Shown here in pieces: positions 1 through 6,791 of a stretch of DNA of 7,800 bases; within the stretch, counting starts at the first letter, position 1, and the number at the start of each line of letters is the position of its first letter. Location: contig CANGZK010000052.1 in assembly GCA_947458565.1 (NCBI GenBank), forward strand, positions 1 to 7,800, written 5' to 3'. Source of the stretch: Acidimicrobiaceae bacterium (GTDB taxonomy: Bacteria; Actinomycetota; Acidimicrobiia; Acidimicrobiales; Ilumatobacteraceae). Under the pieces are notes generated by a model, which made no database searches, was not told the origin of the DNA, and saw only the letters and a list, made by a program, of their open reading frames with translations. The translations under genes were made by a program, and so were the position numbers.

Positions 1-67
1 GGCAGACGCACCAGCTTGAGGGGCTGGCGCTCGAAAGGGCGTAGGGGTTCAAGTCCCCTCTTCGACA
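1..67 (+). tRNA. tRNA-Leu (anticodon GAG), 5' end cut by the window
   Basis: The sequence begins in the D-loop (GGCAGACGC) and then shows a 5-bp anticodon stem (11-15 with 23-27), a 7-nt loop with GAG at 18-20, a long class II variable arm (28-42, stem CGCTC/GGGCG closed by GAAA), and a T-arm (43-47 with 55-59) with the loop TTCAAGT. The long variable arm and the GAG anticodon identify a leucine tRNA reading CUC/CUU codons. The 3' acceptor strand is 60-66 with discriminator A67. The next bases are CAA, so the CCA tail is not encoded and must be added after transcription. About 20 nt of the 5' end, including the 5' acceptor strand, lie outside the window. It is followed closely by the MFS transporter gene on the same strand. 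Confidence 0.95.
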
Positions 68-103
68 CAAGAGTTTGATCGCGGCGTATGGCACGAAATC
101 ACC

Positions 104-123
104 TACGATCGTAAGATAAATAC
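104..123 (+). promoter_or_regulatory. Possible -10 element for a leaderless MFS transcript
   Basis: TACGAT at 104-109 fits the TANNNT form of an extended or strong -10 box. It sits 6 nt before position 116, where the MFS reading frame has an ATA codon and where its conserved-looking N-terminus seems to begin. This is the usual geometry for a leaderless transcript in actinobacteria (-10 box, six or seven bases, start codon at or near +1). A second -10-like hexamer, TAAGAT (112-117), lies 18 nt after ATGGCA (88-93), a weak -35 match. No clear -35 box pairs with 104-109. The match is by eye only, and short hexamers like these arise by chance. Confidence 0.3.
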
Positions 124-175
124 GCTTTATACACCTAGTGAGATCGCCGATATTCAGAAGCGAACTCTGCGTGTC

Positions 176-1384
176 TTGGTAGTGAGCCAGATTGCTGGAT
201 CCGCAGCGCTCGCAGCAGCCGTCACTGTCGGTGCGTTTGTCATCCAGGACATTCTCGGTCAATCGACAGCCTGGGGTGGCATTGCTTCAGCAACAGTGAC
301 CATGGGGACGGCCTTTATGTCGCAGATGCTTGCTCGGTTGATGAATGTGCGAGGTCGGCGTAACGGTTTGCAAGTCGGTTACCTAATGGCCATTTTTGGT
401 GGCTTTATTGCTGGCTATGGGGCAGAGACAAAAACTCTGTGGGTGTTTTTGTTGGGATTGTTCGTTTTCGGAAATGGACAAGCATCTAACTTGCTTTCGC
501 GCTACGCGGCAGCCGATTTGGCTACTGATGACCAGCGTGGTCGTGCAATGAGTCGCATTTTATTTGCTTCGACGTTTGGTGCGGTTTTCGGCCCATTGCT
601 TATTAAGCCCGCCGAACAGGCAGGTGTTAACTGGTTTGGTTGGGGCCAGTACACCGGACCATGGATTTTTGCTGGAGTCTTTTTTCTCACATCGTTGATA
701 AATACAACAATCCGTTTACGGCCTGATCCTCTTGAGGTAGCTGGAAGACTTAATAGGCAGGCTGAGGTTGGAGCACCTACTCGACTTTTCTCAGACGCAT
801 TTATAGCGATACGAAGTTCGAGCAACGCGCAGATTGCTGTTGTCGCAATGGTGATTTCGCAAATGACGATGGTTGCGGTTATGACGATGACACCTGTTCA
901 TCTCAAAATTCACGGGCACGAGACGGTGAGCGCGTACATTATTTCCTTACACATCGCGGGCATGTATGCGTTTAGTCCATTGGTCGGACGATTCGCCGAT
1001 CGACGTGGACGCATGGCGACTATTCAAGTTGGAGCTTTGGTGCTGATGGGCGCAACCGTATTGTCATCACTCGCAGGTGATTCGCCTGTCTTGTTGGTGC
1101 CTGCTTTGTGGCTGCTTGGTGTGGGATGGAGCTTCGGATTGATTGGGGGTTCCAGCTTGCTTGTGGACTCCATTGATCAAAATATTCGCGTACGAGTGCA
1201 GGGGGCAGCTGATTTGACCATGAGTTTTTGTGGTGGTCTTGCAGGTTTTTCCAGCGGGTTCATTCGCAAAGCCGTCGGATATCACGTCTTGTCTAATCTC
1301 GGGACACTATTGGCTGGTATTTTGCTAGTTGTGGTGATGTGGAAGAAATCTGGGCAATCTAGCGAGACGGCAGGCGCGCTGTGA
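176..1384 (+). CDS. MFS family membrane transporter (N-terminus probably longer than shown)
   Basis: A polytopic inner-membrane protein of the major facilitator superfamily, probably a proton-driven exporter or importer of a small molecule; the substrate cannot be read from the sequence. Hydrophobic segments run through the whole chain in the usual two-halves pattern. Motif A-like loops occur in both halves: RLMNVRGRRNG in the first and GRFADRRGR (residues 271-279) in the second. The start used here is TTG176, the first canonical start in frame, with no good Shine-Dalgarno. GTG182 is a later alternative. The frame stays open upstream to position 20, and the 20 codons from 116 to 175 (ending QKRTLRV) look like the usual cytoplasmic N-terminus that precedes the first helix in this family, so the real protein is probably about 420 residues. 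The TGA stop overlaps the GTG of the next gene (GTGA, 1381-1384), which implies coupled translation with the FAD-linked oxidase. Confidence 0.85.
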   Translation: MVVSQIAGSAALAAAVTVGAFVIQDILGQSTAWGGIASATVTMGTAFMSQMLARLMNVRGRRNGLQVGYLMAIFGGFIAGYGAETKTLWVFLLGLFVFGNGQASNLLSRYAAADLATDDQRGRAMSRILFASTFGAVFGPLLIKPAEQAGVNWFGWGQYTGPWIFAGVFFLTSLINTTIRLRPDPLEVAGRLNRQAEVGAPTRLFSDAFIAIRSSSNAQIAVVAMVISQMTMVAVMTMTPVHLKIHGHETVSAYIISLHIAGMYAFSPLVGRFADRRGRMATIQVGALVLMGATVLSSLAGDSPVLLVPALWLLGVGWSFGLIGGSSLLVDSIDQNIRVRVQGAADLTMSFCGGLAGFSSGFIRKAVGYHVLSNLGTLLAGILLVVVMWKKSGQSSETAGAL

Positions 1385-2670
1385 CTTGGAAGAACTGGGC
1401 AGGTAATCAGAGCGCAAATCCAATCAAGGTGCATCGACCCCAGTGTGAATCGGACATAGTTGCAGTGGTCGGTTACGCAACTGCATTGCAACAGCGTGTG
1501 AAAGTTGTCGGATCGGGACATAGCTTTACTGCAATTGCCGTAGCCCCAGATCACTTAGTCGAGATGTCTCGCTTCAACAAAGTGGTTGGTCTCGATGCGG
1601 ATCGTCTAGAAGTGACGGTGGAGTCGGGGATAGTGATCAGCGATTTGAATCAATATCTCGATAGAGCCGGTTTCGCTATGCCAAACCTTGGTGATGTTAC
1701 GTATCAAACAATTTCTGGAGCACTTTCAACTTCAACTCATGGCACCGGAGCTTTACGAACTGGTCTTGCTGCTCAAATCACCGCATTTCGACTTGTCATA
1801 GCAAGTGGTGAGGTTCTGCAGTGTTCGGCTAATGAAAACACTGAGGTTTTTCACTGTGGACGTGTAGGTCTTGGTGCGCTGGGTATTTTGAGCACAATTA
1901 CTTTGCGAATTGTTCCTGCTTTCCATTTGCACGCAGTTGAGGAACCAATGCGTGTTGACACTTTGTTGGCCAATTTGGATGAGCATGTGAGAGTCAATGA
2001 TTTTTTCGAGTTCTATTGGATTCCTCATACTGGTTGGGCTCTCACAAAGCGAAATAATGTGACGCAACTACCCGCCGATCCACCTGCACGTTTTAAGACG
2101 TGGTTCAACAAGATGTTTATGGAAAATATTGCGTTTGGCACACTTTGCTATGTCGGCAGATTATTCCCACGATTTATCCCTCGACTTTCCAAGGCACTGC
2201 CAAGTACCGGCAGGACGGAATATGTCAATGCAAGTCATCAGATATTTGCAAGTAAGCGCTTGGTACGTTTTTATGAGATGGAGTACTCCATCCGACGAGA
2301 TGCGGTTACCGAAGCACTGAATCGAGTGCGGCGCATGGTCGACGATTGCGGCTTTCTTCTCAACTTTCCTGTTGAAGTCAGATTCACTGCGGGGGATGAC
2401 ATTCCACTCTCGACTGGTTCGGGTAGAGACAATGCGTACATTGCGGTACATGTGTTCAAGGGAATGAAATATGAGCCGTATTTCCGTGAAGTTGAAGCGA
2501 TCATGAGCGATTACGAGGGGCGTCCTCACTGGGGAAAGATTCACTTCAAGACAGCGGACTCGCTTGAGCCCCTGTATCCTGAATGGAAGCGTTATATCGA
2601 AGTTCGGAACCGTCTCGATCCCGAGGGTGTGTTCACAAACGACTATTTGCGTCGTGTGTTGGGTCGCTAG
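1381..2670 (+). CDS. FAD-linked aldonolactone oxidase/dehydrogenase (L-gulonolactone / D-arabinonolactone oxidase family)
   Basis: A 429-residue flavoenzyme of the vanillyl-alcohol-oxidase fold: an N-terminal FAD_binding_4 domain (about residues 15-150) and a C-terminal D-arabinono-1,4-lactone oxidase domain (about 170-425). GSGHSFT (44-50) carries His47, which aligns with the histidine that binds FAD covalently in animal L-gulonolactone oxidase. STSTHGTG (116-123) is the conserved FAD-binding glycine loop. HWGK (383-386), close to the C-terminus, is the family's substrate/flavin-side motif. The length matches the mycobacterial L-gulono-1,4-lactone dehydrogenase (about 428 residues). The family oxidises sugar lactones or alditols such as xylitol, and the substrate here is not determined. 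No signal peptide is visible, so it is expected to be cytosolic. It starts at GTG1381, inside the stop codon of the MFS gene, with only a weak GGCAGG upstream, so it probably depends on translational coupling. Confidence 0.88.
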   Translation: MTWKNWAGNQSANPIKVHRPQCESDIVAVVGYATALQQRVKVVGSGHSFTAIAVAPDHLVEMSRFNKVVGLDADRLEVTVESGIVISDLNQYLDRAGFAMPNLGDVTYQTISGALSTSTHGTGALRTGLAAQITAFRLVIASGEVLQCSANENTEVFHCGRVGLGALGILSTITLRIVPAFHLHAVEEPMRVDTLLANLDEHVRVNDFFEFYWIPHTGWALTKRNNVTQLPADPPARFKTWFNKMFMENIAFGTLCYVGRLFPRFIPRLSKALPSTGRTEYVNASHQIFASKRLVRFYEMEYSIRRDAVTEALNRVRRMVDDCGFLLNFPVEVRFTAGDDIPLSTGSGRDNAYIAVHVFKGMKYEPYFREVEAIMSDYEGRPHWGKIHFKTADSLEPLYPEWKRYIEVRNRLDPEGVFTNDYLRRVLGR

Positions 2671-2705
2671 TTCGCCTCAACCGTAGATAAACCCCCTAGG
2701 TAATT

Positions 2706-2712
2706 GAGGAGA
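2706..2712 (+). promoter_or_regulatory. Ribosome binding site of the DEAD-box helicase gene
   Basis: GAGGAGA ends 5 nt before ATG2718 and is the strongest Shine-Dalgarno in the window, so it fixes the helicase start. The 47-nt gap that contains it also has a CCTAGG palindrome at 2695-2700. I see no convincing terminator in the gap and no good -10/-35 pair; TAGATA at 2684-2689 is weak. The helicase may be transcribed from here or by read-through from the two upstream genes. Confidence 0.8.
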
Positions 2713-2717
2713 ATTTC

Positions 2718-3917
2718 ATGGCTAAGAGTTGGACCGCGCTCGGCGTACCCGAGAGAATCGTTGCTGGCCTGTTGAAGCGCGGCATTGCAGAACCGTTTCC
2801 GGTGCAAGCAGCAACAATCCCAGAATCGTTAATGGGTTTAGATATTTGCGGTAAGGCGCCAACAGGTTCGGGCAAGACTCTTGCATTCGGCATTGCATTG
2901 GCTGTCAAGATCGTCAAGGCTAAGCCTGGTCGACCACACGGTTTGGTGCTCGTGCCAACTCGTGAGCTCGCTGCACAGGTTGCTAAGGAAGTTGCAATGT
3001 TGTGCGCAGGTGGTGGCATTACTGTCGCCGCGGTCTATGGTGGCGCGGGTTACGGTCCACAAGTGAAAGCTGCTCGTGCAGCAAGCATCGTCGTCGCAAC
3101 TCCGGGTCGTCTTGAGGACTTGATGAAGCGTCGCGATCTCGATTTGGGTGCGGTCGCACTTGTCGTTATCGATGAAGCAGACCGTATGGCAGACATGGGT
3201 TTCATGCCTGCTGTAAAGCGAATTATGCGCACTATTCCAGGTGGGCGCCAGACGTTGTTATTCTCGGCAACCCTCGATGGTGATGTCGACAACTTGATTC
3301 GTGAGTTTCAGCGCGATCCGAAGAAGCATCAAGTGGCTGCTGCCGAAAATGGTGGCGAGATTGAGCACTTGTTCTGGAATGTCAACCGCGATGAGCGCAC
3401 CCGAATGGTTGCTGAGATTGCCAACCATTACGAGCGAGCCATTGTGTTCTGTCGTACCAAACACGGATCTGACCGTCTTGCTGGCAACCTCGAGTCATTG
3501 GGAGTAGAGACGTGCGTTATTCACGGTAATCGCAGTCAGGCGCAACGTGAACGAGCTCTTGAGCAGTTCCGACGAGGGAAAGCAACAGTGATGGTCGCAA
3601 CCGATGTCGCTGCTCGTGGTATTCACATTGATGCCGTTCCAGTCGTTGTGCACTTTGATTTGCCTGAAGACCCAAAGGATTACATTCACCGTTCAGGTCG
3701 CACAGGTCGTGCAGGCGAGAAGGGTGTGGTTATCTCGTTTGTTGATAAGTCAATTCGTAGGTCAACTACACAGTTGACTAAAAACATGCCGTTCGATGTT
3801 GTGTTTGTGGATCCGCAGTTCGTTGACACCTCTGTGCCTGCACAGTCACCGCGACCTGGCTCAATCGGCACGGTTCGTACGCTTGCACTTATTGGTGCGG
3901 GCCCACAGCCCGAATAG
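2718..3917 (+). CDS. Short DEAD-box ATP-dependent RNA helicase
   Basis: A 399-residue superfamily 2 helicase that unwinds or remodels RNA with ATP, typically in ribosome assembly or mRNA turnover at low temperature. All the core motifs are in order: Q motif around FPVQ (27-30), motif I APTGSGKT (47-54), Ia PTREL (80-84), Ib TPGR (128-131), II DEAD (152-155), III SAT (183-185), IV IVFCRT, V ATDVAARG, and VI HRSGRTGR (324-331). Both RecA-like domains are complete. After the second domain there is only a short tail rich in Pro, Ser and Gly. The arginine/lysine- or RGG-rich C-terminal extension of RhlE- or DeaD-type proteins is missing, so RNA choice must come from the core or from partners. The start is set by a strong GAGGAGA 5 nt upstream. 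The TAG stop at 3915-3917 lies in the first copy of a 25-bp tandem repeat. The gene is convergent with the molybdenum hydroxylase operon. Confidence 0.95.
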   Translation: MAKSWTALGVPERIVAGLLKRGIAEPFPVQAATIPESLMGLDICGKAPTGSGKTLAFGIALAVKIVKAKPGRPHGLVLVPTRELAAQVAKEVAMLCAGGGITVAAVYGGAGYGPQVKAARAASIVVATPGRLEDLMKRRDLDLGAVALVVIDEADRMADMGFMPAVKRIMRTIPGGRQTLLFSATLDGDVDNLIREFQRDPKKHQVAAAENGGEIEHLFWNVNRDERTRMVAEIANHYERAIVFCRTKHGSDRLAGNLESLGVETCVIHGNRSQAQRERALEQFRRGKATVMVATDVAARGIHIDAVPVVVHFDLPEDPKDYIHRSGRTGRAGEKGVVISFVDKSIRRSTTQLTKNMPFDVVFVDPQFVDTSVPAQSPRPGSIGTVRTLALIGAGPQPE

Positions 3918-4011
3918 GTCACAAGCAAATATCTTGCGATAGGTCACAAGTAAATATCTCGCGATAGGTCACAAGCAAATGTCTCGCGATAGGTCACAAG
4001 CAAATGTCTTG
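3914..4011. repeat. 25-bp tandem repeat, about 3.9 copies, bridging two convergent gene ends
   Basis: Four copies start at 3916, 3941, 3966 and 3991, each opening with AGGTCACAAG and continuing with (C/T)AAAT(A/G)TCT(T/C). The first three close with GCGAT. The copies differ at only three or four positions. The two bases before copy 1 (AT) also match, so the periodic stretch runs from 3914 to about 4011. The period is not a multiple of three. Copy 1 supplies the last two bases of the helicase TAG stop. Copy 4 is the last six codons plus the TGA of the minus-strand Mo-subunit gene. The simplest reading is that the end of that gene was copied in tandem by replication slippage into the convergent gap. 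It is not a CRISPR array because there are no spacers. Confidence 0.97.
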
Positions 4012-4016
4012 TGGCC
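3992..4016. terminator. Hairpin over the Mo-subunit stop codon, possible bidirectional terminator
   Basis: GGTCACAAG (3992-4000) pairs with CTTGTGGCC (4008-4016) around the 7-nt loop CAAATGT. On the plus strand this gives nine pairs with one G-U. On the minus strand the third pair becomes a C/A mismatch. No run of T follows in either direction, so it is not a canonical intrinsic terminator. Its position between convergent genes makes a termination or mRNA-end role plausible. The hairpin needs the gene-specific GTGGCC of copy 4, so copies 1-3 keep only a 4-bp CAAG/CTTG core or less. Confidence 0.3.
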
Positions 4017-6264
4017 GTACGGGTACTCGCAAAAGTGCCTTTCCGGTTGCCGCTCTAATTGCAGCAACAATCGCAGGTGTTACTGAAATGCATGGTGGCT
4101 CGCCGATGCCTTTTGCTCCCAGTGGGGCTTGAGGTTCAGGCTCTTCAATCATGACTGCAACTACACGCGGAGCATCGAGCGCGGTGGGCAACAGGTAGTC
4201 AGTAAAGCTTGGGTTCTTCACTTTGCCATTGTCCATGATTATTTCTTCCATTACGGCAAGACCGAGACCTTGAGCAATGCCACCCTCAAGCTGTCCAATA
4301 GCCGAAAGTGGGTTGAGTACTCTGCCAACATCTTGGGCTGTTGCAATCTGGACAACCTTGACCAGACCGAGTTCAATGTCGACGTCCACAACTGCTCGGT
4401 GCGCCACAAAGGCAAACGCAACGTGACAGTTACCTTGACCATTTTCGTCGAGGTCTTCAGTTTTGCGGTGGTGGTGTTCAAATGTTTCCGAGAGAGTGAT
4501 GCCTTGAGTCGCGTCAGCAACACTGATGCGAAATGTGCCAACAGTGTCAATGACGTCAGTGTTTTCAACCATCAACCGAATTGGGTCAATGTTGTGTTGT
4601 TTACCTACGTGCTCGAAAAGTCGTTCTCGAACTAATCGACATGCGCCATCGACGGCGCCACCACTCATCCATGTCTGTCTAGAGGCGGAAGTAGAACCTG
4701 CGGAGCCAATCTGTGTGTCGGATGTTTCAAGCACTACATCGTCAACCCCAAGCACGCTACGTGCAATTTGCGGCGCCAATGTCACGAATCCTTGACCAAC
4801 TTCAGAAGTCGCGAACTTCAGGGAAGCGACTCCATTTGAAAGCGTGCAACGCGCGGTTGCGTAGTCGTCAAACCCTTCTGAGTACATGAGGTTTTTGATT
4901 GACACGCCCCAACCGACGCCACGAACAATATTGTGTCGGTCTGCTGTTCGGCCGCTGCCGCCTGGAAACTCGAGTACATCTGCATCATTTGCCATCGAAT
5001 CGGGCATTGGAATTGCATCCGTTTCACGAATGCAACGCTCGACTGGAGCAACACTTTCAACAATTTGACCAGTGACCAACTTGTCACCTGTACGCATCGC
5101 ATTTTTGAGTCGAATATCGACAGCAGAGAGTCCACATGCTTCAGCCAAAAGGTCCATCTGGCTTTCGTGCGCAAAGCAAGCCTGTACTACGCCAAACCCT
5201 CTCATTGCTCCACACGGTGGATTGTTTGTGCGCACCGCATAACCGTCGACAACTGCGTTGTCACATTGGTATGGACCCTGCGTGTGCGTGATGCCATTGA
5301 TCAATACTGCAGGGGACGTGCTCGTGTAAGCACCGCCATCAAAGACCATGCGTGATTCAATTTTTACGATTTTGCCGTCTTTGTTGGCATGATGTTTCAT
5401 CCAGATCTTGGCTGGGTGGCGATGAACGTGTCCAAAGAAACTCTCTTCGCGGCTGTACTGCATCTTGATTGGTTTGCCAGTTCTCAAAGCGAGCAAGCAG
5501 CAGTGAACTTGCAAACTGATATCTTCTCGAGCACCGAATGCGCCACCCACACCACCCAGTACAAGACGAACGTTGTCCTCGGGGAGCGCCAGGCAAGCGG
5601 CGATTTGTCCGCGATCTTCATGCAGCCATTGCGTTGCAATATGCAATTCAACGCCGTTACCACCTGAATCAGGAAATGCCATCGCCGCTTCGAGACCGAG
5701 AAACGCCTGATCTTGCATCCCGATTGTGTAGTTGCCCTCAACGGTGATGTCACCAGTTGCATGCGGGTCACCGTGCTTGATGTGCTGATGTCGGATGAGA
5801 TTGCCGTCCGGATGAATTTGCTCAGTTGTAGCGAGCATCGCGAGCTCTGGGTCTACTATCGGCGTGAGAACTTCGTAGTTGACGATGATGGCCGCAAGTG
5901 CACGCCTACAAGTTTCGGGGTGATCTGCGGCGACCACGGCAACAGGCTCACCCATGTAACGAACAAATTCAGATGCAAAAACTGGCTGGTCTGCAGAGAT
6001 CAGACCGTACGTTGCTTTGCCAGGAACATCTTTCGCCGTGAGCACCGCTGAGACGCCACTAATGAGAAGAGCCGGGGTGGTGTCGATAGAAATAATGCGC
6101 GCGTATGGATGGGGTGAACGGAGTGTCGCACCCCACAACATGTTCTCTGCCCACATATCCGAAGAAAACGAGAATGATCCGGTTACTTTGGCAACTCCAT
6201 CTGGACGAAGCGCACTTGCACCCAGAATGTCTCGAGCGCGAACGTCTTGTTTGACAGTGCTCAT
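3994..6264 (-). CDS. pucD: Xanthine dehydrogenase family molybdopterin-binding subunit (PucD-like)
   Basis: The catalytic large subunit (756 residues) of a molybdenum hydroxylase, which holds the molybdopterin cofactor and hydroxylates the substrate with water-derived oxygen. The a/b hammerhead domain covers about residues 20-130, followed by the two Mo-cofactor domains. Visible cofactor motifs are GGVGGAFGAREDI (from 237), GAMRGFG (352-358), EVGQG (488-492), GSAGSTSASRQT (520-531) and GIGEPP with the catalytic Glu722. The first stretch (LRPDGVAKVTG, SSDMWAE, LRSPHPYARI) and NNPPCGAMRGFG strongly recall xanthine dehydrogenase 'subunit D' of Bacillus and Streptomyces. It lacks the AYRCSFR loop of form I CO dehydrogenase. 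ATG6264 has AAAGG (6272-6276) 7 nt upstream and overlaps the previous stop by ATGA. It is the last gene of the operon, and its final codons form copy 4 of the tandem repeat. Xanthine or hypoxanthine is the likely substrate; other N-heterocycles remain possible. The symbol reflects subfamily resemblance only. Confidence 0.92.
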   Translation of the reverse strand: MSTVKQDVRARDILGASALRPDGVAKVTGSFSFSSDMWAENMLWGATLRSPHPYARIISIDTTPALLISGVSAVLTAKDVPGKATYGLISADQPVFASEFVRYMGEPVAVVAADHPETCRRALAAIIVNYEVLTPIVDPELAMLATTEQIHPDGNLIRHQHIKHGDPHATGDITVEGNYTIGMQDQAFLGLEAAMAFPDSGGNGVELHIATQWLHEDRGQIAACLALPEDNVRLVLGGVGGAFGAREDISLQVHCCLLALRTGKPIKMQYSREESFFGHVHRHPAKIWMKHHANKDGKIVKIESRMVFDGGAYTSTSPAVLINGITHTQGPYQCDNAVVDGYAVRTNNPPCGAMRGFGVVQACFAHESQMDLLAEACGLSAVDIRLKNAMRTGDKLVTGQIVESVAPVERCIRETDAIPMPDSMANDADVLEFPGGSGRTADRHNIVRGVGWGVSIKNLMYSEGFDDYATARCTLSNGVASLKFATSEVGQGFVTLAPQIARSVLGVDDVVLETSDTQIGSAGSTSASRQTWMSGGAVDGACRLVRERLFEHVGKQHNIDPIRLMVENTDVIDTVGTFRISVADATQGITLSETFEHHHRKTEDLDENGQGNCHVAFAFVAHRAVVDVDIELGLVKVVQIATAQDVGRVLNPLSAIGQLEGGIAQGLGLAVMEEIIMDNGKVKNPSFTDYLLPTALDAPRVVAVMIEEPEPQAPLGAKGIGEPPCISVTPAIVAAIRAATGKALLRVPVRPQDICL

Positions 6265-6791
6265 GAATTTGCCTTTCGAACCTGAACAACCGCCTCAACG
6301 GCGGCAAAAATGCGACCGTAACCAGTGCAGCGACAGATGTTGCCAGAAATGGATTCTTTAACTTCAAGTTCGGTTGGATCTGGGTTTTTGTCAAGGAGGT
6401 GATGCACTGCAACGATCAAACCAGGAGTGCAAAAGCCACATTGCACACTTCCTTCTTCGATGAACGCCTGTTGAACATCTGTTACCTGGCTTGTTATTGC
6501 TTGAGCAGTGACCGCCATCGTGGGGTTTTGTTCGATGAGACCTTCCACGGTCACGATGTTGGATCCAACTGCTGTTGCGGCCATCACCAAGCACGAACAC
6601 ACAGCATCGCCATCCATGAGCACTGTGCAACTCCCACATTCGCCTTGCTCACAGGCACCTTTGGCTCCTGGGAGATCAAGACGTTCACGCAAAACGTAGA
6701 GCAAACTTTCGCCGACCCAAGCGTCGCGCACGGGACGGTCTTGTCCATTGATATGCAGTGTGTACATTTCGTTACCGAGTGGTTCGTTCAT
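6261..6791 (-). CDS. [2Fe-2S] subunit of the xanthine dehydrogenase-type molybdenum hydroxylase
   Basis: The electron-transfer small subunit (176 residues) passes electrons from the Mo centre to the FAD subunit. The N-terminal plant-ferredoxin-like domain binds one cluster with Cys47, Cys52, Cys55 and Cys67 (CEQGECGSC, then CSC); Cys65 is an additional cysteine beside the last ligand. The C-terminal helical domain binds the second cluster with CGFC (118-121) and CRC (153-155) before TGYG. The length is normal for CoxS/PucE-type subunits. ATG6791 is preceded by AAGGG (6802-6806), 10 nt away. Met9 is a possible later start but has no better site. Both ends overlap neighbouring genes by ATGA, so its translation is coupled to the FAD subunit before it and the Mo subunit after it. 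No signal peptide is seen, so the complex should be cytosolic or loosely membrane-associated. Confidence 0.95.
   Translation of the reverse strand: MNEPLGNEMYTLHINGQDRPVRDAWVGESLLYVLRERLDLPGAKGACEQGECGSCTVLMDGDAVCSCLVMAATAVGSNIVTVEGLIEQNPTMAVTAQAITSQVTDVQQAFIEEGSVQCGFCTPGLIVAVHHLLDKNPDPTELEVKESISGNICRCTGYGRIFAAVEAVVQVRKANS

Noticed and set aside
88..114. Short ORF (ATG, eight codons, TAA) between the tRNA and the MFS gene
   Set aside because: It is out of frame with the MFS gene, has no Shine-Dalgarno and the peptide is uninformative. It is noted only because its ATG could become the MFS start if a frameshift error were present.
1..175. Integration site of a mobile element at the tRNA 3' end
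   Set aside because: There is no integrase, no direct repeat of the tRNA 3' end elsewhere in the window, and the following genes are ordinary metabolic genes.
3898..3912. 5-bp GC hairpin (CGGGC, loop CCACA, GCCCG) at the end of the helicase gene
   Set aside because: It is short, inside the coding sequence and not followed by a T-tract, so it is not supported as a terminator.
3914..4011. CRISPR array
   Set aside because: The copies are directly adjacent with no spacers, and the unit is derived from coding sequence and stop codons of the neighbouring gene.
4129..4635. Plus-strand open frame of 168 residues
   Set aside because: It lies wholly inside the Mo-subunit gene on the opposite strand, has low-complexity, unfamily-like residues and no ribosome binding site. 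The minus-strand protein there has strong family motifs.
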